Source of the DNA: Sphagnum magellanicum
Taxonomy: Eukaryota; Streptophyta; Sphagnopsida; Sphagnales; Sphagnaceae
Assembly: GCA_021904315.1 (NCBI GenBank)
Contig: CM038921.1
Span: forward strand, 14,854,590-14,918,589
DNA length: 64,000 bases
Direction: 5' to 3'
Shown: one piece after another, positions 62,951 to 64,000 of the stretch
How the letters are laid out: each line of letters begins with the position of its first letter
Position numbering within the stretch: position 1 is the stretch's first letter
The notes under the pieces: generated by a model
Told to the model about the DNA's origin: nothing
The model's input: the letters and a program-made list of their open reading frames with translations, nothing else
Databases searched by the model: none
Position numbers and translations under genes: made by a program

Positions 62951-63108
62951 GTATGTTCTTGTTCTTGCCACTTCTTCTTGTTCGTCTTCTGATGATGATG
63001 ATGCTGATGGGAATTCTGCACTTTGTAATAGCAGCAAGAGCGGGAGGAGGATGTGATTTTGTTTCTGGGGATTTTCATAACGCTCATCTCATGTCTTTGT
63101 AATGCCAG

Positions 63109-64000
63109 GGAGATGGTAGCAATCCTCCTCCTGTGGAGAATTTGCACAAAGGAAGGTCATCATCAACAAGCAGTTTTCTTGTGCATTGTCTGGTTAGTCT
63201 TGCACTTTCAGCAATCAGGCTTGAGCTTCGCGACTGCTCAGTCACAGTGCTTTTGCACCTATACTCTAATTGCAGCAGGAGTTACAGTTGTTCACTGGCT
63301 TTGAACAGACTGGTCCTTGAAGAAGGATGCATAGAGAACAACAACACTGCTGGTGGTGGGAATGGGTCCTCCTCCACCTCCTCGTGCACTGGTTTATTTG
63401 GTGCTACACTCACTGCGGTGCACAGTTCTTGGAAACAGATGGGCACTTGCATGACAAAGCAATGTATTGTACAGCAGTTGACGGTGCAGCTAAAAACCTT
63501 GAACAGCTCAGGTCTCTCTGCTGTGGGCGGTGCTGCTACGAATAGCGCAGAGAGCGAATCATTTGCACCGCACATGAGCAGCAGCAACAACAACAAGGGG
63601 AGGAGGATCTTCAAGGTTTTGGGAAGGACTCATCCAATTTGCCATTGGGAAAGCTTGATTCTTTGGTACACAATAGAGACCAGATACTGCTTCTTGAGGA
63701 TGTCACCATAGCAATCAGAATGCAAGATGTAGAGTTTCAGGGTGTGGAAGATGATATCTTGGAAGCGGTAATCAGGTTGGATGCCAGAGACCTTGATGTC
63801 TTGTCAGTGCTTGTTGCACAATTGCAAGGTACTAGCATCCACCTCACCAACAAAGCAGGTGCCATGGCATCAAGAAGCCTTCATGATGACTCAATAGCTG
63901 CTGAGGATGATCATATGGTGAAGCAGCAATCAGAGAAAGATAGAGAGCAAAACAAGGACAGTCTTACCATAGCTGCTGCATCCCAAAACCAAGGTTTAGC
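63109..64000 (+). CDS. partial unrecognised protein running off the right edge
   Basis: After an acceptor (TGCCAG at 63103-63108), a frame opens with GDGSNPPPVENLHKG and SFLVHCLVSLALSAIRLELR, then DCSVTVLLHLYSNCS and LALNRLVLEEGC. This frame stays open to 63711. A different frame from 63546 to the window end is open and looks more protein-like (LPLGKLDSLVHNRDQILLLE, DVTIAIRMQDVEFQGVEDDI, LEAVIRLDARDLDVLSVLVA). An intron or frame change must therefore lie between about 63330 and 63600. The alternating hydrophobic, strand-like pattern could suit a long beta-rich protein, but I assign no family. Confidence 0.4.

Noticed and set aside
1..64000. CRISPR arrays, rRNA or tRNA genes
   Set aside because: No spaced identical repeats of CRISPR type were seen and no tRNA or rRNA signature was recognised; the context is a plant nuclear genome.

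Overview
This is an AT-rich, gene-poor, repeat-filled window of a plant nuclear genome. GT-AG introns, polyadenylate-like tracts, Ty3/gypsy and Ty1/copia retrotransposons, hAT DNA transposons and a CDPK-type kinase fragment all point to a plant. The two clear genes encode microbial-terpene-synthase-like (MTPSL) enzymes. That class is known from non-seed land plants (ferns, lycophytes, bryophytes) and not from seed plants, so the source is most likely a large-genome fern or lycophyte. The species cannot be fixed from the sequence.

Layout. 0-1.2 kb holds a possible exon at the left edge. 1.2-5.8 kb holds short inverted and direct repeats, a gag zinc-knuckle relic and a dispersed repeat that recurs inverted in a terpene synthase intron. 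6.9-8.0 kb is a degenerate TATTGGTGGTTA-type satellite. 9.07-15.3 kb is a decayed Ty3/gypsy element on the minus strand with recognisable integrase, RNase H, RT, protease and gag. 16.4-17.2 kb is a long pyrimidine tract followed by a purine tract. 18.9-20.0 kb is a 60-bp-period satellite. 21.5-23.1 kb is a hAT transposase relic, and 24.5-24.7 kb a CDPK kinase pseudogene fragment. 30.18-31.0 kb is a solo LTR with an exact 5-bp target duplication. 32.5-33.35 kb is a probable non-autonomous hAT element.

33.9-48.8 kb is the gene-bearing core: two six-exon MTPSL paralogues facing tail to tail. Gene 1 is on + (34726-38561) and gene 2 on - (48835-45069). They share all exon boundaries, including a 41-nt second exon. 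Gene 2 assembles into an uninterrupted 493-residue reading frame. Gene 1 assembles to a length not divisible by three because of a phase conflict at the exon 3/4 junction, so it is either a recent pseudogene, carries a sequencing error, or splices unusually. A copia element (39002-42978, both LTRs present, integrase missing) sits between the two 3' ends.

49.9-51.5 kb is tandem repeat. 51593-58452 is best read as one long decayed hAT transposon: terminal inverted repeats, a 7/8-matching 8-bp target duplication, BED-to-C-terminal transposase remains on the minus strand, and a second solo LTR of the 30-kb family nested inside. 58.5-61.7 kb is intergenic. 61.7-64.0 kb shows the first exons of an unrecognised gene running off the right edge on +.

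Functionally, the two terpene synthases would convert a prenyl diphosphate to a terpene, with gene 2 the intact copy. The rest is mobile-element and satellite sequence.
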